A stretch of DNA of 64,000 nucleotides, taken from NCBI RefSeq assembly GCF_000169455.1, contig NZ_AAYC01000014.1, positions 1-64,000 on the forward strand, read 5' to 3'. The notes below the pieces were generated by a model. It was not told where the DNA came from. It did not search any database and saw nothing but the letters and a program-made list of their open reading frames with translations. This DNA comes from Roseobacter sp. SK209-2-6 (lineage in GTDB: Bacteria > Pseudomonadota > Alphaproteobacteria > Rhodobacterales > Rhodobacteraceae). Position numbers and translations under genes: made by a program. This document shows positions 1-9,010 of the stretch, piece after piece (the stretch's first letter is position 1; each line of letters starts with the position of its first letter).

Positions 1-80
1 GGAAGGGCTCTCACCCTTCCCCGCCGACCAGTAAATTCTTCAAGGCCGTTTCCTGTCCACGTGGGACACGGCTTTTGAAA
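1..80. other. Two hairpins at window edge
   Basis: A perfect 7-bp stem (GGAAGGG/CCCTTCC, 1-20) is followed by a second dyad (GCCG and TGTCC pairing with GGACA and CGGC, 45-72) that ends in TTTT on the plus strand. The second looks like an intrinsic terminator for a gene lying left of the window. The upstream gene is not visible, so this assignment is tentative. Confidence 0.35.
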
Positions 81-142
81 TAATTCCACTAAAGGCTACA
101 AGACCGTTGTTAGAGCGAACGTTTAATGTTCTTTCCAAATAG

Positions 143-170
143 AAAAAGGCCTCAGTCAGTGCTGAGGTCT
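143..170 (-). terminator. Intrinsic terminator of the VPLPA-CTERM gene
   Basis: A 9-bp stem (one G-T wobble) with a 6-base loop lies 23 bases beyond the stop codon of the minus-strand gene. Read on the minus strand, it is followed by a run of five T. Position, stem and T-run agree with rho-independent termination of that gene. Confidence 0.75.
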
Positions 171-192
171 CGGTCACATTTGCAATCTAAAA

Positions 193-852
193 TCACAGGG
201 CTGATGATGCTTGTTTCTTGCGCCGACGCAGAAGCCCAAAACCACCGAGCGCAACCGCGAGCAATGGCAGCGAAGCAGGCACAGGAACAGGTGCGACAGC
301 GGAGCTGAACGCAGCAACAAATCTCGCGTCGCGGGTGTTTAGGCTTCGCCAATTGTTGTCATCAGCAGTGCGTTCCCAACCAAAAGTGCCGCCAGTATAG
401 ATGCTGTCGGATGTGGTTACTCTGAAGCCGGATCTCTGGGTGGTGGAGTTTCCGATGCCGCTTGTATCCAAATACGCCATGTACTGAGTACCAGAATTCA
501 GGGCAACGCCCACGGTCCAATTCACCAGTGTATCCACAGTATGAGTCAAGGTTGTGGCTGCGCTGGAGAAAATTTCACTCCCAACGCGGTCGCTTCCATT
601 CCACTCAAAAATTCGCAAAACAGTGTCCAGAGTCCCCCCTTGGACTGGTGTCAAAGTAAAGGCAAAACTGTCGAGCGTGTTGTCACTACCGACTGTGAAG
701 CTCTGACCGAAGGTTTGACCGCAACCAGAAGCCGTTCCCAAGCAGTTGAAATTGCTTGCCCCTGGAGCGCTTGTCGTATCGATGATGGTTGTTGCACCAG
801 CAGGCAATATAGAAAAGGCGGAAACTATCGCGGCGTAGAAAAAGGATTTCAT
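193..852 (-). CDS. VPLPA-CTERM sorting domain protein
   Basis: A secreted protein of 219 residues. The chosen ATG at 852 is preceded by a GGGGGG ribosome site; an upstream in-frame ATG at 900 would add a poorly coding leader. Residues 1-20 form a signal peptide ending near AGA. The middle is a beta-rich domain with two Cys (NCLGTASGCG) that may form a disulfide. The C-terminus has the tripartite signal VPVPAS, a hydrophobic helix and RRRKK, the VPLPA variant of PEP-CTERM. In the known family this tail is recognised by an exosortase in the inner membrane and the protein is exported to the surface or matrix. No exosortase gene is in the window. The function of the middle domain is unknown. Confidence 0.85.
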   Translation of the reverse strand: MKSFFYAAIVSAFSILPAGATTIIDTTSAPGASNFNCLGTASGCGQTFGQSFTVGSDNTLDSFAFTLTPVQGGTLDTVLRIFEWNGSDRVGSEIFSSAATTLTHTVDTLVNWTVGVALNSGTQYMAYLDTSGIGNSTTQRSGFRVTTSDSIYTGGTFGWERTADDNNWRSLNTRDARFVAAFSSAVAPVPVPASLPLLAVALGGFGLLRRRKKQASSAL

Positions 853-900
853 TCTATCCCCCCAGACAAAATATATAAATATGGTTAGCCAGTTTAGCAT

Positions 901-1341
901 AAAGGTTATTTTGGAGTCAAGAAATCAGGAAATGGCTCATCTGGTGTCTTCGAAGGCGATCTTCAGAACCCCTTTGGGAACTGGGATTTGGGAACCGGTG
1001 CCAGCAGTCCACCAAGAGGCAGAGTTAAAGAGCCCTTCACCGGAGCGCCGCTAAAACAGCCGGTGGCGGTTTCCAAACCCCAAGCGGTTACAGGGACCGG
1101 GCGTACTATTCACATTGCTGTATCTGAGCATCGCCAGAGGTGTTTTCCCGTTTACAGGCATTTGGGGTTCGCAGAAATTGACCGCGCGCAAACTTTCCCT
1201 TTGCCGCCACCCGACCCGGGTCGGAAAGCAGAGGGAGGACTTAGCATTCTTGACGCAGCTAGGATACTCGGACCCGCTGCATCACTGATGCTCGAGTGAA
1301 AACGCTCACAAAGTTAGCTCTCAAACCATCTGAAATTGTGG
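901..1341. other. Gene-poor spacer
   Basis: This spacer lies between the VPLPA-CTERM gene and the EAL gene. A plus-strand open frame of 103 codons (988-1299) is Pro/Arg/Gly-rich, resembles no family I know and has no ribosome site, so I do not call it. The part next to 852 presumably carries the promoter of the VPLPA-CTERM gene. Nothing else was seen. Confidence 0.4.
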
Positions 1342-2403
1342 TCAATTTACCTTTTTACCTTGCTTCATGTCTTCAGTCCAAGGTAGCGCCTCTGACGGTC
1401 CACCGAAAAGGTAACCCTGCAGGCAATCAACACCATTGCTAACCAGGAACTCTGCGTCTTCCCTGCTTTCCACCATTTCGGCGACGGTGAACATGTCAAA
1501 TTGCTTGGCTATTCCGATTAGTGCTCGCACAACTGCTTGGTTGTCACGGTTGGCATGAATGCCACGCACAAATTGGCCGTCAATTTTGGCCGCATCGAAC
1601 AGCAGCTGCCGAAAATGGCCAATGACGGTAGTACTAGCGCCAAAATTGTCGAGTGCAAAAGCTATTCCGTGTTTCTGCATCCGGCCCAAAAAATCGGATA
1701 CCAACTCTGGCGCCGCCATGGCGGAGGCTTCATTAATTTCCAGCACCAAACGTTCCCCCAGAGTTGGGTCTTGTTTCAAGGAACGGTCCAGAAGCTGCTC
1801 CCAACGGTGGTAACCTATGGAGCGCGCTGACATATTCAGGGAGAGGCGAACCTGTGGAAACTTCTTCAGTGCCTGCAAACCGTGCTGTAGGGCGTGACAG
1901 TCGATTTCGCGGCCTATTTCCTTTTCTTCAACGACATGCATGAAGTCGCGAGCGGGGATTACCCGTCCGGCCGGGTCCAGCACCCTTATAAATCCTTCGT
2001 AGAAAGCAATCCCTCGCGGTGCCATTGCCTGGGTGACAGGCTGATAGGCCAGCAAGGTTTGATTGTGTTGCACCGCATCAGCAACCATTTGCAACGTGGA
2101 GTGCTCATGCTTTGCAGCGGTCTCGCGGAGCGGACTGCTAGGTTTTTTACCTACTTTAGATCGTTTACTGGGGCCGGGCTTTGAAGTGGACCCCGGCGGG
2201 CGGAAGGGCTCATTCAACTCTGTGTTCGCCTTGTGATGCGGATCATCGCCAAAGACCCGCTGGCTTACTTCTGAGCCAATAGGGGTTGCAGCAAGCGTCT
2301 TTCCAACAGGTTTGGGTTTGTCTGTAGAAAGGAAATCTCCAGCAATAGTCTCCAATTGGGTTGCTAGATTCTTGTCTGAAGAGTCTTGGTTGAGGGTGGG
2401 CAA
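1342..2403 (-). CDS. EAL-fold protein with altered catalytic motifs
   Basis: A protein of 353 residues: a low-complexity, charged N-terminal region (about 1-105) and one EAL domain (about 108-345). EAL domains bind or hydrolyse cyclic di-GMP. The signature glutamate is present, but the motif reads EGF (136-138). N190, E222, K273, E309 and Q329 of the usual active site are recognisable. The DDFGTG motif reads DNFGAS (252-257), so the second metal-binding aspartate is Asn. No GGDEF, sensor or membrane domain is seen. The start is TTG with GGGAG eight bases upstream; the first internal Met is at 106, inside the folded part. I infer a c-di-GMP binding or otherwise non-hydrolytic role rather than an active phosphodiesterase. 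Confidence 0.85.
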   Translation of the reverse strand: MPTLNQDSSDKNLATQLETIAGDFLSTDKPKPVGKTLAATPIGSEVSQRVFGDDPHHKANTELNEPFRPPGSTSKPGPSKRSKVGKKPSSPLRETAAKHEHSTLQMVADAVQHNQTLLAYQPVTQAMAPRGIAFYEGFIRVLDPAGRVIPARDFMHVVEEKEIGREIDCHALQHGLQALKKFPQVRLSLNMSARSIGYHRWEQLLDRSLKQDPTLGERLVLEINEASAMAAPELVSDFLGRMQKHGIAFALDNFGASTTVIGHFRQLLFDAAKIDGQFVRGIHANRDNQAVVRALIGIAKQFDMFTVAEMVESREDAEFLVSNGVDCLQGYLFGGPSEALPWTEDMKQGKKVN

Positions 2404-2640
2404 GAAGAATCTCCCAAAAGGTGTGTGGCGTTTTTCGCTACTCCTAGCTTTTCTAAGTTATTTAATTGTAACCAAGCTCCAAGAAAAATGCCGCCTTCTT
2501 CCTGCGCTAAAATCGCGTTTTCCGCCTACAGCCCCAAGCAGCCTTTGTCCCAGACTCCCACTCTCTGCAAGCAGACATTTGCAGCGTCAAACGGCATTGT
2601 CGCGCAAATCGCCTGGGGAAATTCATCTCGTAAATCCAGC
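2404..2640. other. Spacer between EAL gene and transposase relic
   Basis: No convincing gene lies here. The segment holds the ribosome site and presumably the promoter of the minus-strand EAL gene. It may also contain the lost left end of the IS5-type element; I could not find its terminal inverted repeat by eye. Confidence 0.35.
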
Positions 2641-3454
2641 ATGGTAGCGGGATGTCATGCGCAGCAGGGCCCTGGGAAGTATAAAACCAAGAACTGGTCG
2701 GCTTACAGTGATGCGTTGAAGCGCCACGAATCGCCTTCAATCTGGTTTAGTCCAGAGATGACGCGCGCCCCCACCGCCGAACGACAAAAGCGGACGAAGT
2801 GACGATCAGCATTGTCGCCCCCTCTCGGCAGGTTTCTTCTAGAAGTCGCCTGCCGGGCAATGGACGCACCAATGCCGGCGGAATTGCTTGCTCAGATCCC
2901 ATACCCTCGGGACATCGGCAGGGTCACTACAGACGGCGTCTTTGACACCTGCAAATGCCACGACGCGATTGCAACTCGTGATGCCCAGGCCGTCCTGCCA
3001 ACGCGAAAGAACACCAGGCCCTGAAAACCTGCCAGCGCCGGGACCATCACCTAAAACGAAGCGGAAAATGCAACGAAATACCTGGGATGAGCACTATGGC
3101 AACGATGGTGCGGGTCTCACCGCAGAGGCCGTGTCGAGAAAAGGAGGAGGGTCAGAAAACGATCTGGGGGAGCCTTTTCCCGACGATTGGATGCAACGCG
3201 TGAAGCTGATGGGCCAAAGCCTCATGGCTCGGAACATTGAGCGGCAGGTCGCAGCAATCCAGCTCCGCATCGCGGTACTGAACCGCTACACCGCTTTTGG
3301 CATACCTGTCACAGAAGTCGTAGAACAAGTTTGTCCGGAGAAAGAGCAAGGCCGCTTAGACCTAGAGTTGAGCAACATAGCCGTGTGCATCGCTCAGCGG
3401 ATGGATCGATCTGTAGAAAGGCACTTCGGCTGGGTGAGCAAAAAACTGCTATAG
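2641..3454 (+). pseudogene. Decayed IS5-family (IS903-like) transposase
   Basis: Three separate blocks match the DDE transposase of IS903-type IS5 elements. The N-terminal block (about 2674-2760) reads KTKNWSAY...SIWFSPEM. The catalytic block (about 2855-3024) contains TTDGVFDTCKCHDAI and LPTRKN, around the second catalytic Asp. The C-terminal block (about 3200-3325) reads KLMGQSLMAR...GIPVTEVV. A stop at 2800-2802 and an internal deletion of roughly 100 or more codons separate blocks one and two, which remain in the same frame. A frameshift after about 3024 moves block three to the next frame. The element is inactive. Its presence marks an old insertion in the gene-poor region before glnE. 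Confidence 0.85.
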
Positions 3455-3867
3455 GTTTTGAGGGAGGAAACAGGAAACCCGCCTATCCAAAGATAGCCTT
3501 TCCCACGAGGCGAAGGTGGCGAGGCAGAGTTTTGACAATAGCTTTTGTCTGAGAACTGCTGCCAAGTACCGACCCCTGATTTACTTTCATAACTGCAACC
3601 CCTTACCAGTAGGGGAACTCTAATAGGAAAAATTCATAGTTTGCAGTAGTTAACTAGATCACTCGTCAAAAAAACTGAGCAGAGGCAGAACAAGGCAGCT
3701 TTTTCAATGTATAAATCTACTAGCTACTTTGATAGGCAGGTATTCCTTACCCTGCGTCACTTATTTTACTGCTGACTGTTGGAAACGGGCGGAGAAATCT
3801 GGGTTTCAACGCGGATGTTTGCAGTTCTCGGATTGACCTTCGCTGCTGTGCGGCACAGTCTTTGCAC
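3455..3867. other. Spacer before glnE
   Basis: An AT-richer stretch (notably 3580-3780) without a credible gene. It follows the transposase relic and must contain the promoter of glnE. No clear terminal inverted repeat, operator or RNA structure was found. Confidence 0.4.
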
Positions 3868-6666
3868 ATGAAAGATCAATTGAATATCACCCGTTTGCCG
3901 CGTCCTTATGATGCCGAACTGGGCCGCGAAGCAAGTGATGCAATTCCTGATTTGGATGGTGATCTGCGTAGTTTGGTCGCCGGGGCGGCAGGATCAAGCC
4001 CCTATCTGAAAGAGCTCCTCGCAAAAGAATGCCCATGGGTGGCTGAGGCACTGCTGGCCCCAAAGGCGGCCTTGAATGGCGTTTTTTCCGATTGCCGGAA
4101 TTTAGCACCAGATCAGTTGAAACCCGGCTTGCGACAGGCAAAACGGCGAGTTGCCTTGCTAACTGCCCTGTGTGACCTCTCGGGTGGTTGGTCGCTTGAG
4201 GACGTGACTGCTGCGCTGACAGACTTCGGCGCCCTTGCTGCGGATGTGGCGATAAAGGCAGAAATTGCAACATTAATCCGTCGCGGCAAACTGCCGGGAC
4301 TGGTTGATGCGGATGCTGAAACCGCCGGCGGGCTAACCATTCTGGCAATGGGGAAAATGGGAGCGCATGAGCTGAACTATAGTTCGGACATCGATATGAT
4401 CTGCCTCTTCGATGAAACGCGGTTCGACCCCAGCGACTTCTTCGAGGCGCGGCAAGGCATGGTACGTGCGACGCGAAACATGTGTGCCACCCTGAGTGAT
4501 CGGACCGAAGACGGCTATGTCTTTCGAACAGATCTGCGCCTGCGGCCGGACCCGGCGGTAACGCCAGTTTGCCTCGCGATGGAGGCTGCGGAGCGCTATT
4601 ATGAAAGCCTGGGACGGACTTGGGAACGGGCGGCTTTCATCAAGGCCAGGCCCTGTGCCGGAGACCTTGACGCAGGTGGTCGGTTTCTGAAAACCCTTCG
4701 TCCCTTTGTCTGGCGGCGCCATCTGGACTTTGCCGCTATCCAGGACGCCCATGATATGCGTTTGCGAATACGCGAGAACAAGGGAACGGGCGGTCCAATC
4801 ACAGTGCCTGGGCATGATATGAAACTCGGACGTGGCGGGATCCGCGAGATTGAGTTCTTTACCCAGACACGGCAGCTTATTGCGGGTGGGCGCGATGAAA
4901 GCCTCCGGTTGCGAGGGACCGTCGAAGGGTTGCAGGCGCTGGCTGCACGCAATTGGCTGCCCGACGAAGTCGCAACCAAGCTGCAAGACCACTATAGGGC
5001 CCACCGAGAAGTCGAGCATCGCATCCAGATGGTGCATGATGCGCAAACCCACAAGATGCCAAACAGTGCAGAAGGCATTGCCCGAGTGGCATGTTTAATG
5101 GATCAGGACCCTGCTGAACTACAGGCCCAGATCCGTAGTCGCCTCGTTGATGTGCATGAGATGACTGAAGGCTTTTTTGCACCGGATGCATCGCCTCGGT
5201 CCAAACAAGAAGACCTGCCTGAGTTGGATCAAGCTGTCATTGGGCGCTGGCCAACCTACCCAGCCCTGCGTTCTCCGCGCGGCGCCCGTATCTTTGAGCG
5301 TCTGAAACCTGAATTGCTGGCGCGACTTGCGCGCACCGCCAAACCGGCAGAAGCGCTACAGGCGCTGGATGGTTTCCTGGCGGGACTGCCTGCTGGTGTG
5401 CAGCTCTTTTCACTGTTTGAGTCGAACACGCAGCTTTTGGAACTCCTAGTTGATATCGTCGGGACCTCGCATGCTTTGGCGACCTTCCTGTCTCGCAATT
5501 CCGGCGTTTTTGACGCAGTAATCGGTGGTAGTTTTTTTGAACCCTGGCCCGGGAAAGGCAGGCTGCAAGAGCAGTTGGAGCGGTTGCTCGCCCAGGAAGA
5601 GGATTATGAAGGACAGCTAGATACCGCTCGGCGCTGGTGCAAGGAATGGCATTTTCGCATCGGCGTGCATCACCTGCGCGGTTTGATCGATGGCCGTACA
5701 GCAGGCGCACAATATGCGGATCTCGCAGAGGCGGTGATTTCGGCACTTTTGCCGCGCGTGGTCGCGCAATTTTCGGTAAAGCATGGCGCGCCTCCGGGTT
5801 CGGGTCCAGCGGTTGTCGCCATGGGCTCTCTTGGAGCAGGGCAGATCCATGCGCAATCTGATCTGGATATTATTGTGCTTTATGAGCCAGGAGAGGCAGA
5901 GATGTCTGAGGGGCGCAGGCCCCTGGCAACCCGCACCTACTACTCTCGGCTTACCCAGGCTTTGATCACCGCGCTTTCTGCTCCGATGTCGCAGGGGCGG
6001 CTTTATGAGGTGGACATGCGGCTTAGACCCTCGGGGAACAAGGGACCGGTTGCGACCAGCTGGGCCAGCTTTACCCAATATCAGCAGAACGAAGCCTGGG
6101 TCTGGGAACATCTGGCCCTGACCCGCGCACGGATCCTGGCCGGAGCCCCGGATTTGATGCGGGAGTTTGAGCTGTTCCGCCGCGAGTTGATAAAGCAAAG
6201 CCGCCCTCGGGAGCAGATCTTGGGTGAAGTGGCGGAGATGCGAGAGAAACTGGCCGCCGCAAAGTCCCCCTTTGGCATCTGGGATGCCAAGACGGGCGCC
6301 GGGCGGATGATGGATATTGAGCTGATCTCCCAAGCTGGCGCGCTCTTGGCGGGGGCATCCACGCGGTCGGTGCAGGAGGGGCTGGACAAGGCCGTCGCTT
6401 GTGGCTGGATGAATGACGCTGATGCAGGATACCTGCAAGAATCCTACGCTCTATACTGGTCCGTACAGAGTGCAGTACGTCTTATCACCGGATCCAATCT
6501 GGAGGAGCAGGAGCTTGGCGAAGGCGGGGCGGTTTTCCTTAGTCGGAGTGCAGGATTTGAAACTGTGCCCGCGCTTCAGGAGGCGCTGGAACAGGCCTAT
6601 GAACGCTGTGCTGAAATCATTGCGGCTATTCTCGAGGAGGAGACAGAGGATGCGCAGCCTGAGTGA
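3868..6666 (+). CDS. glnE: Bifunctional glutamine synthetase adenylyltransferase / adenylyl-removing enzyme
   Basis: GlnE adds AMP to, and removes it from, a tyrosine of glutamine synthetase in response to PII, so it sets nitrogen assimilation in the cytoplasm. The protein of 932 residues has the expected two nucleotidyltransferase halves. The N-terminal removase has GKMGAHELNYSSDIDMI near 162-180 and LRLRPD. The C-terminal transferase has MGSLGAGQIHAQSDLDII near 652-670 and DMRLRPSG. A connecting helical region lies between. Length fits the family. ATG at 3868 was chosen; an in-frame TTG at 3862 is possible and neither has a strong ribosome site. The last 17 bases overlap the next small gene, so the two are probably co-translated. 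Confidence 0.95.
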   Translation: MKDQLNITRLPRPYDAELGREASDAIPDLDGDLRSLVAGAAGSSPYLKELLAKECPWVAEALLAPKAALNGVFSDCRNLAPDQLKPGLRQAKRRVALLTALCDLSGGWSLEDVTAALTDFGALAADVAIKAEIATLIRRGKLPGLVDADAETAGGLTILAMGKMGAHELNYSSDIDMICLFDETRFDPSDFFEARQGMVRATRNMCATLSDRTEDGYVFRTDLRLRPDPAVTPVCLAMEAAERYYESLGRTWERAAFIKARPCAGDLDAGGRFLKTLRPFVWRRHLDFAAIQDAHDMRLRIRENKGTGGPITVPGHDMKLGRGGIREIEFFTQTRQLIAGGRDESLRLRGTVEGLQALAARNWLPDEVATKLQDHYRAHREVEHRIQMVHDAQTHKMPNSAEGIARVACLMDQDPAELQAQIRSRLVDVHEMTEGFFAPDASPRSKQEDLPELDQAVIGRWPTYPALRSPRGARIFERLKPELLARLARTAKPAEALQALDGFLAGLPAGVQLFSLFESNTQLLELLVDIVGTSHALATFLSRNSGVFDAVIGGSFFEPWPGKGRLQEQLERLLAQEEDYEGQLDTARRWCKEWHFRIGVHHLRGLIDGRTAGAQYADLAEAVISALLPRVVAQFSVKHGAPPGSGPAVVAMGSLGAGQIHAQSDLDIIVLYEPGEAEMSEGRRPLATRTYYSRLTQALITALSAPMSQGRLYEVDMRLRPSGNKGPVATSWASFTQYQQNEAWVWEHLALTRARILAGAPDLMREFELFRRELIKQSRPREQILGEVAEMREKLAAAKSPFGIWDAKTGAGRMMDIELISQAGALLAGASTRSVQEGLDKAVACGWMNDADAGYLQESYALYWSVQSAVRLITGSNLEEQELGEGGAVFLSRSAGFETVPALQEALEQAYERCAEIIAAILEEETEDAQPE

Positions 6667-6922
6667 GCTGGACCACAAGAACTTGATCCGCGAAGCCTAT
6701 CGGATCGAAGGGATAACTGAGAGCCAATGCCGGAGCATTTTTCTGGATTGGGCGTTGAGCCTGCCTGCAGGAATCGAGAACCGCGAAGCAATTGAGGCCT
6801 TGATGGGGCATTACCAGGATGAACCCAAGGATCATCCAATGACTGGGGTTCTGCACCAAGGGTTAGAGGAAATGAAGCAGCCCAAACGACGGGGAGGCTG
6901 GCGGTCGCGCCCTCGCGACTAA
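6650..6922 (+). CDS. Small conserved protein downstream of glnE
   Basis: A soluble, mostly helical protein of 90 residues with a basic, Arg-rich tail (KRRGGWRSRPRD). The ATG at 6650 lies inside the end of glnE and has GAGGAG about ten bases upstream; the open frame continues further upstream but only antiparallel to conserved glnE codons. I recall similar short frames after glnE in Rhodobacterales, but no function is known to me. Co-translation with glnE is the only hint of a nitrogen-related role. Confidence 0.7.
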   Translation: MRSLSELDHKNLIREAYRIEGITESQCRSIFLDWALSLPAGIENREAIEALMGHYQDEPKDHPMTGVLHQGLEEMKQPKRRGGWRSRPRD

Positions 6923-7018
6923 AAAAGCTGCGTCATAGCTCAGAACCTGTCTGAAGTGGCTTCTCTGTCCGGGGGAGTGGTTTGCATAGTATTCCGTCGA
7001 GGCTGGAAAACTGAACCA

Positions 7019-7048
7019 GAGCGCATATCACGCGGTTGCGCTCTTTTT
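7019..7048 (+). terminator. Intrinsic terminator after the glnE unit
   Basis: A perfect 7-bp stem (GAGCGCA/TGCGCTC) with an 11-base loop is followed at once by TTTTT and a further T-rich stretch. It separates glnE and its small partner from the next gene, whose ATG is 30 bases on. Confidence 0.8.
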
Positions 7049-7078
7049 AATTTTTCTGTCAGGGGCTAAGAGGGGACC

Positions 7079-8293
7079 ATGACAGATGCAGCTTCCGCGC
7101 CAGAGCGCCCCCGCGTAAAACTGAAACCAAAGGCCAATGCCCGCGCCCTTCGCCATGGCTACCCCTGGGTCTATGCCAATGAGCTGGTGACAGACCGGCG
7201 CACCCGCAAACTCACGGCAGGTTCGCTGGCTGTCTTGCTGGATGAGGTGCAACAGCCGCTGGGGTTGGTTGCGATCACTCCAGAAAGCAAGATTATCTGC
7301 CGGATGCTTGATCGCGACCCAGAGGCGGTGATCGATCAAGCCTGGTTCGCAGCCCGGTTGCGGCGTGCGCTGGAGATGCGTGAACGACTTTATGCCAATC
7401 CCTTCTATCGTTTGGTGCATGCAGAGGCGGATGGGCTGCCCGGGGTGATCATCGACCGTTTTGGTGACACCTGTGTTGTTCAACCCAATGCCGCCTGGGC
7501 TGAAACAAATCTCGATGCGCTCAGCGCGGCTTTGGCAGAGGTAACCGGTTGTTCAGTGATCCTGAAGAATGCCTCTGGCCGCACCCGTGGCCTGGAGGGC
7601 TTGGATGATGAGAACCAGGTCCTGCTGGGGGAGGCCCCCACAGCGCCAGTGCCGGTTCTGATGAACGGTGCCACCTATATGGCGGATTTGACCGGCGGGC
7701 AGAAGACAGGGCTGTTTTATGACCAGCGCGACAACCACGCTTTTGCGGCCCGACTGGTGCCCGAAGACGGCGAGGTTCTGGATGTCTTTTCCCATGTCGG
7801 TGGTTTTGGCCTGGCGATGCGAGCGGCGGGCGCTGCACAGGTAACCTGTGTTGATGGCTCTGCTGCTGCCTTGGAACTAGCTGGGCAGGGGGCGACCGCC
7901 TCTGGCTTTGGCGATAGCTTTACTGCCCGTCAAGGCGATGCGTTTGAACAGCTCACTGCGCTGGCCGAAGAAGGCAAGCGCTTTGATGTGGTTATCTGTG
8001 ATCCACCTGCTTTTGCCCCTTCAAAACCCGCACTTGAGGCCGGGCTACGCGCCTACGAGCGCATTGCGAAACTGGCGGCACCCCTTGTGAAACCCGGCGG
8101 ATATCTGGGACTTTGCTCCTGTTCTCACGCTGCGGATCTAGCCAAGTTTCGCAATGCTTCCGCTCGCGGCATCGGCCGTGCCGGTCGCCGGGGGCAGCTC
8201 ATCCATACGGGGTATGCGGGTGCGGATCACCCGCAATTGCCGCAGCTGGCTGAAAGCGGATACCTGAAGGCAGTTTTCTTCCGGTTGGATTGA
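7079..8293 (+). CDS. RlmI-like class I SAM-dependent RNA methyltransferase
   Basis: A protein of 404 residues with a PUA-type RNA-binding region near the N-terminus (about 10-85), a central linker domain and a Rossmann methyltransferase. Visible motifs are GGQKTGLFYDQRDN (about 205-220), the SAM loop DVFSHVGGFG (about 235) and the target-base motif ICDPPAF (about 306). Homologues such as RlmI methylate C5 of a cytosine in 23S rRNA. The exact target here is not shown by the sequence. The ATG at 7079 has GAGGGG just upstream. The stop is 17 bases before the PIN-domain gene, so the pair forms an operon. I believe this matches the family called RSP_2647 after Rhodobacter sphaeroides. Confidence 0.88.
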   Translation: MTDAASAPERPRVKLKPKANARALRHGYPWVYANELVTDRRTRKLTAGSLAVLLDEVQQPLGLVAITPESKIICRMLDRDPEAVIDQAWFAARLRRALEMRERLYANPFYRLVHAEADGLPGVIIDRFGDTCVVQPNAAWAETNLDALSAALAEVTGCSVILKNASGRTRGLEGLDDENQVLLGEAPTAPVPVLMNGATYMADLTGGQKTGLFYDQRDNHAFAARLVPEDGEVLDVFSHVGGFGLAMRAAGAAQVTCVDGSAAALELAGQGATASGFGDSFTARQGDAFEQLTALAEEGKRFDVVICDPPAFAPSKPALEAGLRAYERIAKLAAPLVKPGGYLGLCSCSHAADLAKFRNASARGIGRAGRRGQLIHTGYAGADHPQLPQLAESGYLKAVFFRLD

Positions 8294-8310
8294 GAAAGTC
8301 AGACCCCGCG

Positions 8311-8871
8311 ATGAAGCTCTTGTTGGATACCTGTGTCATTTACCCGACGGTCATGCGGGAAATGCTCCTAGGCGCCGCGCGCCTGGGTCATTTCACCCCG
8401 CTTTGGTCGGCCCGGATCATTGAGGAGTGGACGCGCGCGGCCAAGAAGCTGGGGCCAGAGGGCGAAGCGCAAGCGCAGGCGGAAGCCGCTTTGCTGCGCG
8501 CGGCCTGGCCAAAGGCAGAGGTTATTCCTGCCAGCGCCATTGAAGCGCGGCTTTGGCTTCCGGACCCGGCAGATGTCCATGTGTTGGCCGCTGCAATAAC
8601 GGGGTATGCGGATGCTATCGTCACAGTCAACAACAAGGATTTTCCCAAAAGAAGCCTGGGTGAAGAAGGTTTGGACCGCCTTGGCCCTGACCAGTTGCTT
8701 TATGAGTTCTGGTTGGCGGATCAGGCCGGGATGGAGACCCTGGGACAGTCTGTGCTTGCCGAGGCAAACCGCTTGTCTGGCGGGGGCTGGGAGATGCGCC
8801 CCCTACTCAAGAAAGCGCGTCTTCCACGATTGGCAAAGGCGCTTTCCGGTAAAAGCGAGCCTGGCGGCTAA
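8311..8871 (+). CDS. PIN-domain protein, putative ribonuclease
   Basis: A protein of 186 residues with a PIN fold. The N-terminal strand LLLDTCVIYP carries the first acidic residue (D6). IIEEW supplies a second cluster, DPADVHVLAAA a third and NNKDF a fourth, the usual acidic set for metal-dependent RNA cleavage. No antitoxin gene adjoins it: the neighbour is the RNA methyltransferase 17 bases upstream, which argues for a role in RNA processing or quality control rather than a toxin-antitoxin pair. A TTG start at 8290 overlapping the previous stop is possible, but ATG 8311 fits the PIN fold better. It probably belongs to the Rhodobacterales family named after RSP_2648. Confidence 0.82.
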   Translation: MKLLLDTCVIYPTVMREMLLGAARLGHFTPLWSARIIEEWTRAAKKLGPEGEAQAQAEAALLRAAWPKAEVIPASAIEARLWLPDPADVHVLAAAITGYADAIVTVNNKDFPKRSLGEEGLDRLGPDQLLYEFWLADQAGMETLGQSVLAEANRLSGGGWEMRPLLKKARLPRLAKALSGKSEPGG

Positions 8872-9010
8872 AACACACCCCGAAATGAACTGAACCAGAG
8901 TGGAGCCGGGGTCTTGGCCTGGCTCTCACTGGCTGATAGGAATCAGGGATGGGTAAGTTCCTAAGCAGGAACGGTTTTTCACTCTGCAATTTGCTAGGAA
9001 ATGTCGCATC

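Noticed and set aside
988-1299. 103-codon plus-strand frame in the first spacer
   Set aside because: No ribosome site and unusual Pro/Arg-rich composition; not recognisable as a protein.
5617-6438. Long minus-strand open frame inside glnE
   Set aside because: Antisense to conserved GlnE motifs; Arg/Pro-rich, low-information translation.
8290-8871. Toxin-antitoxin interpretation of the PIN gene
   Set aside because: No small antitoxin gene lies next to it; its partner is an RNA methyltransferase.
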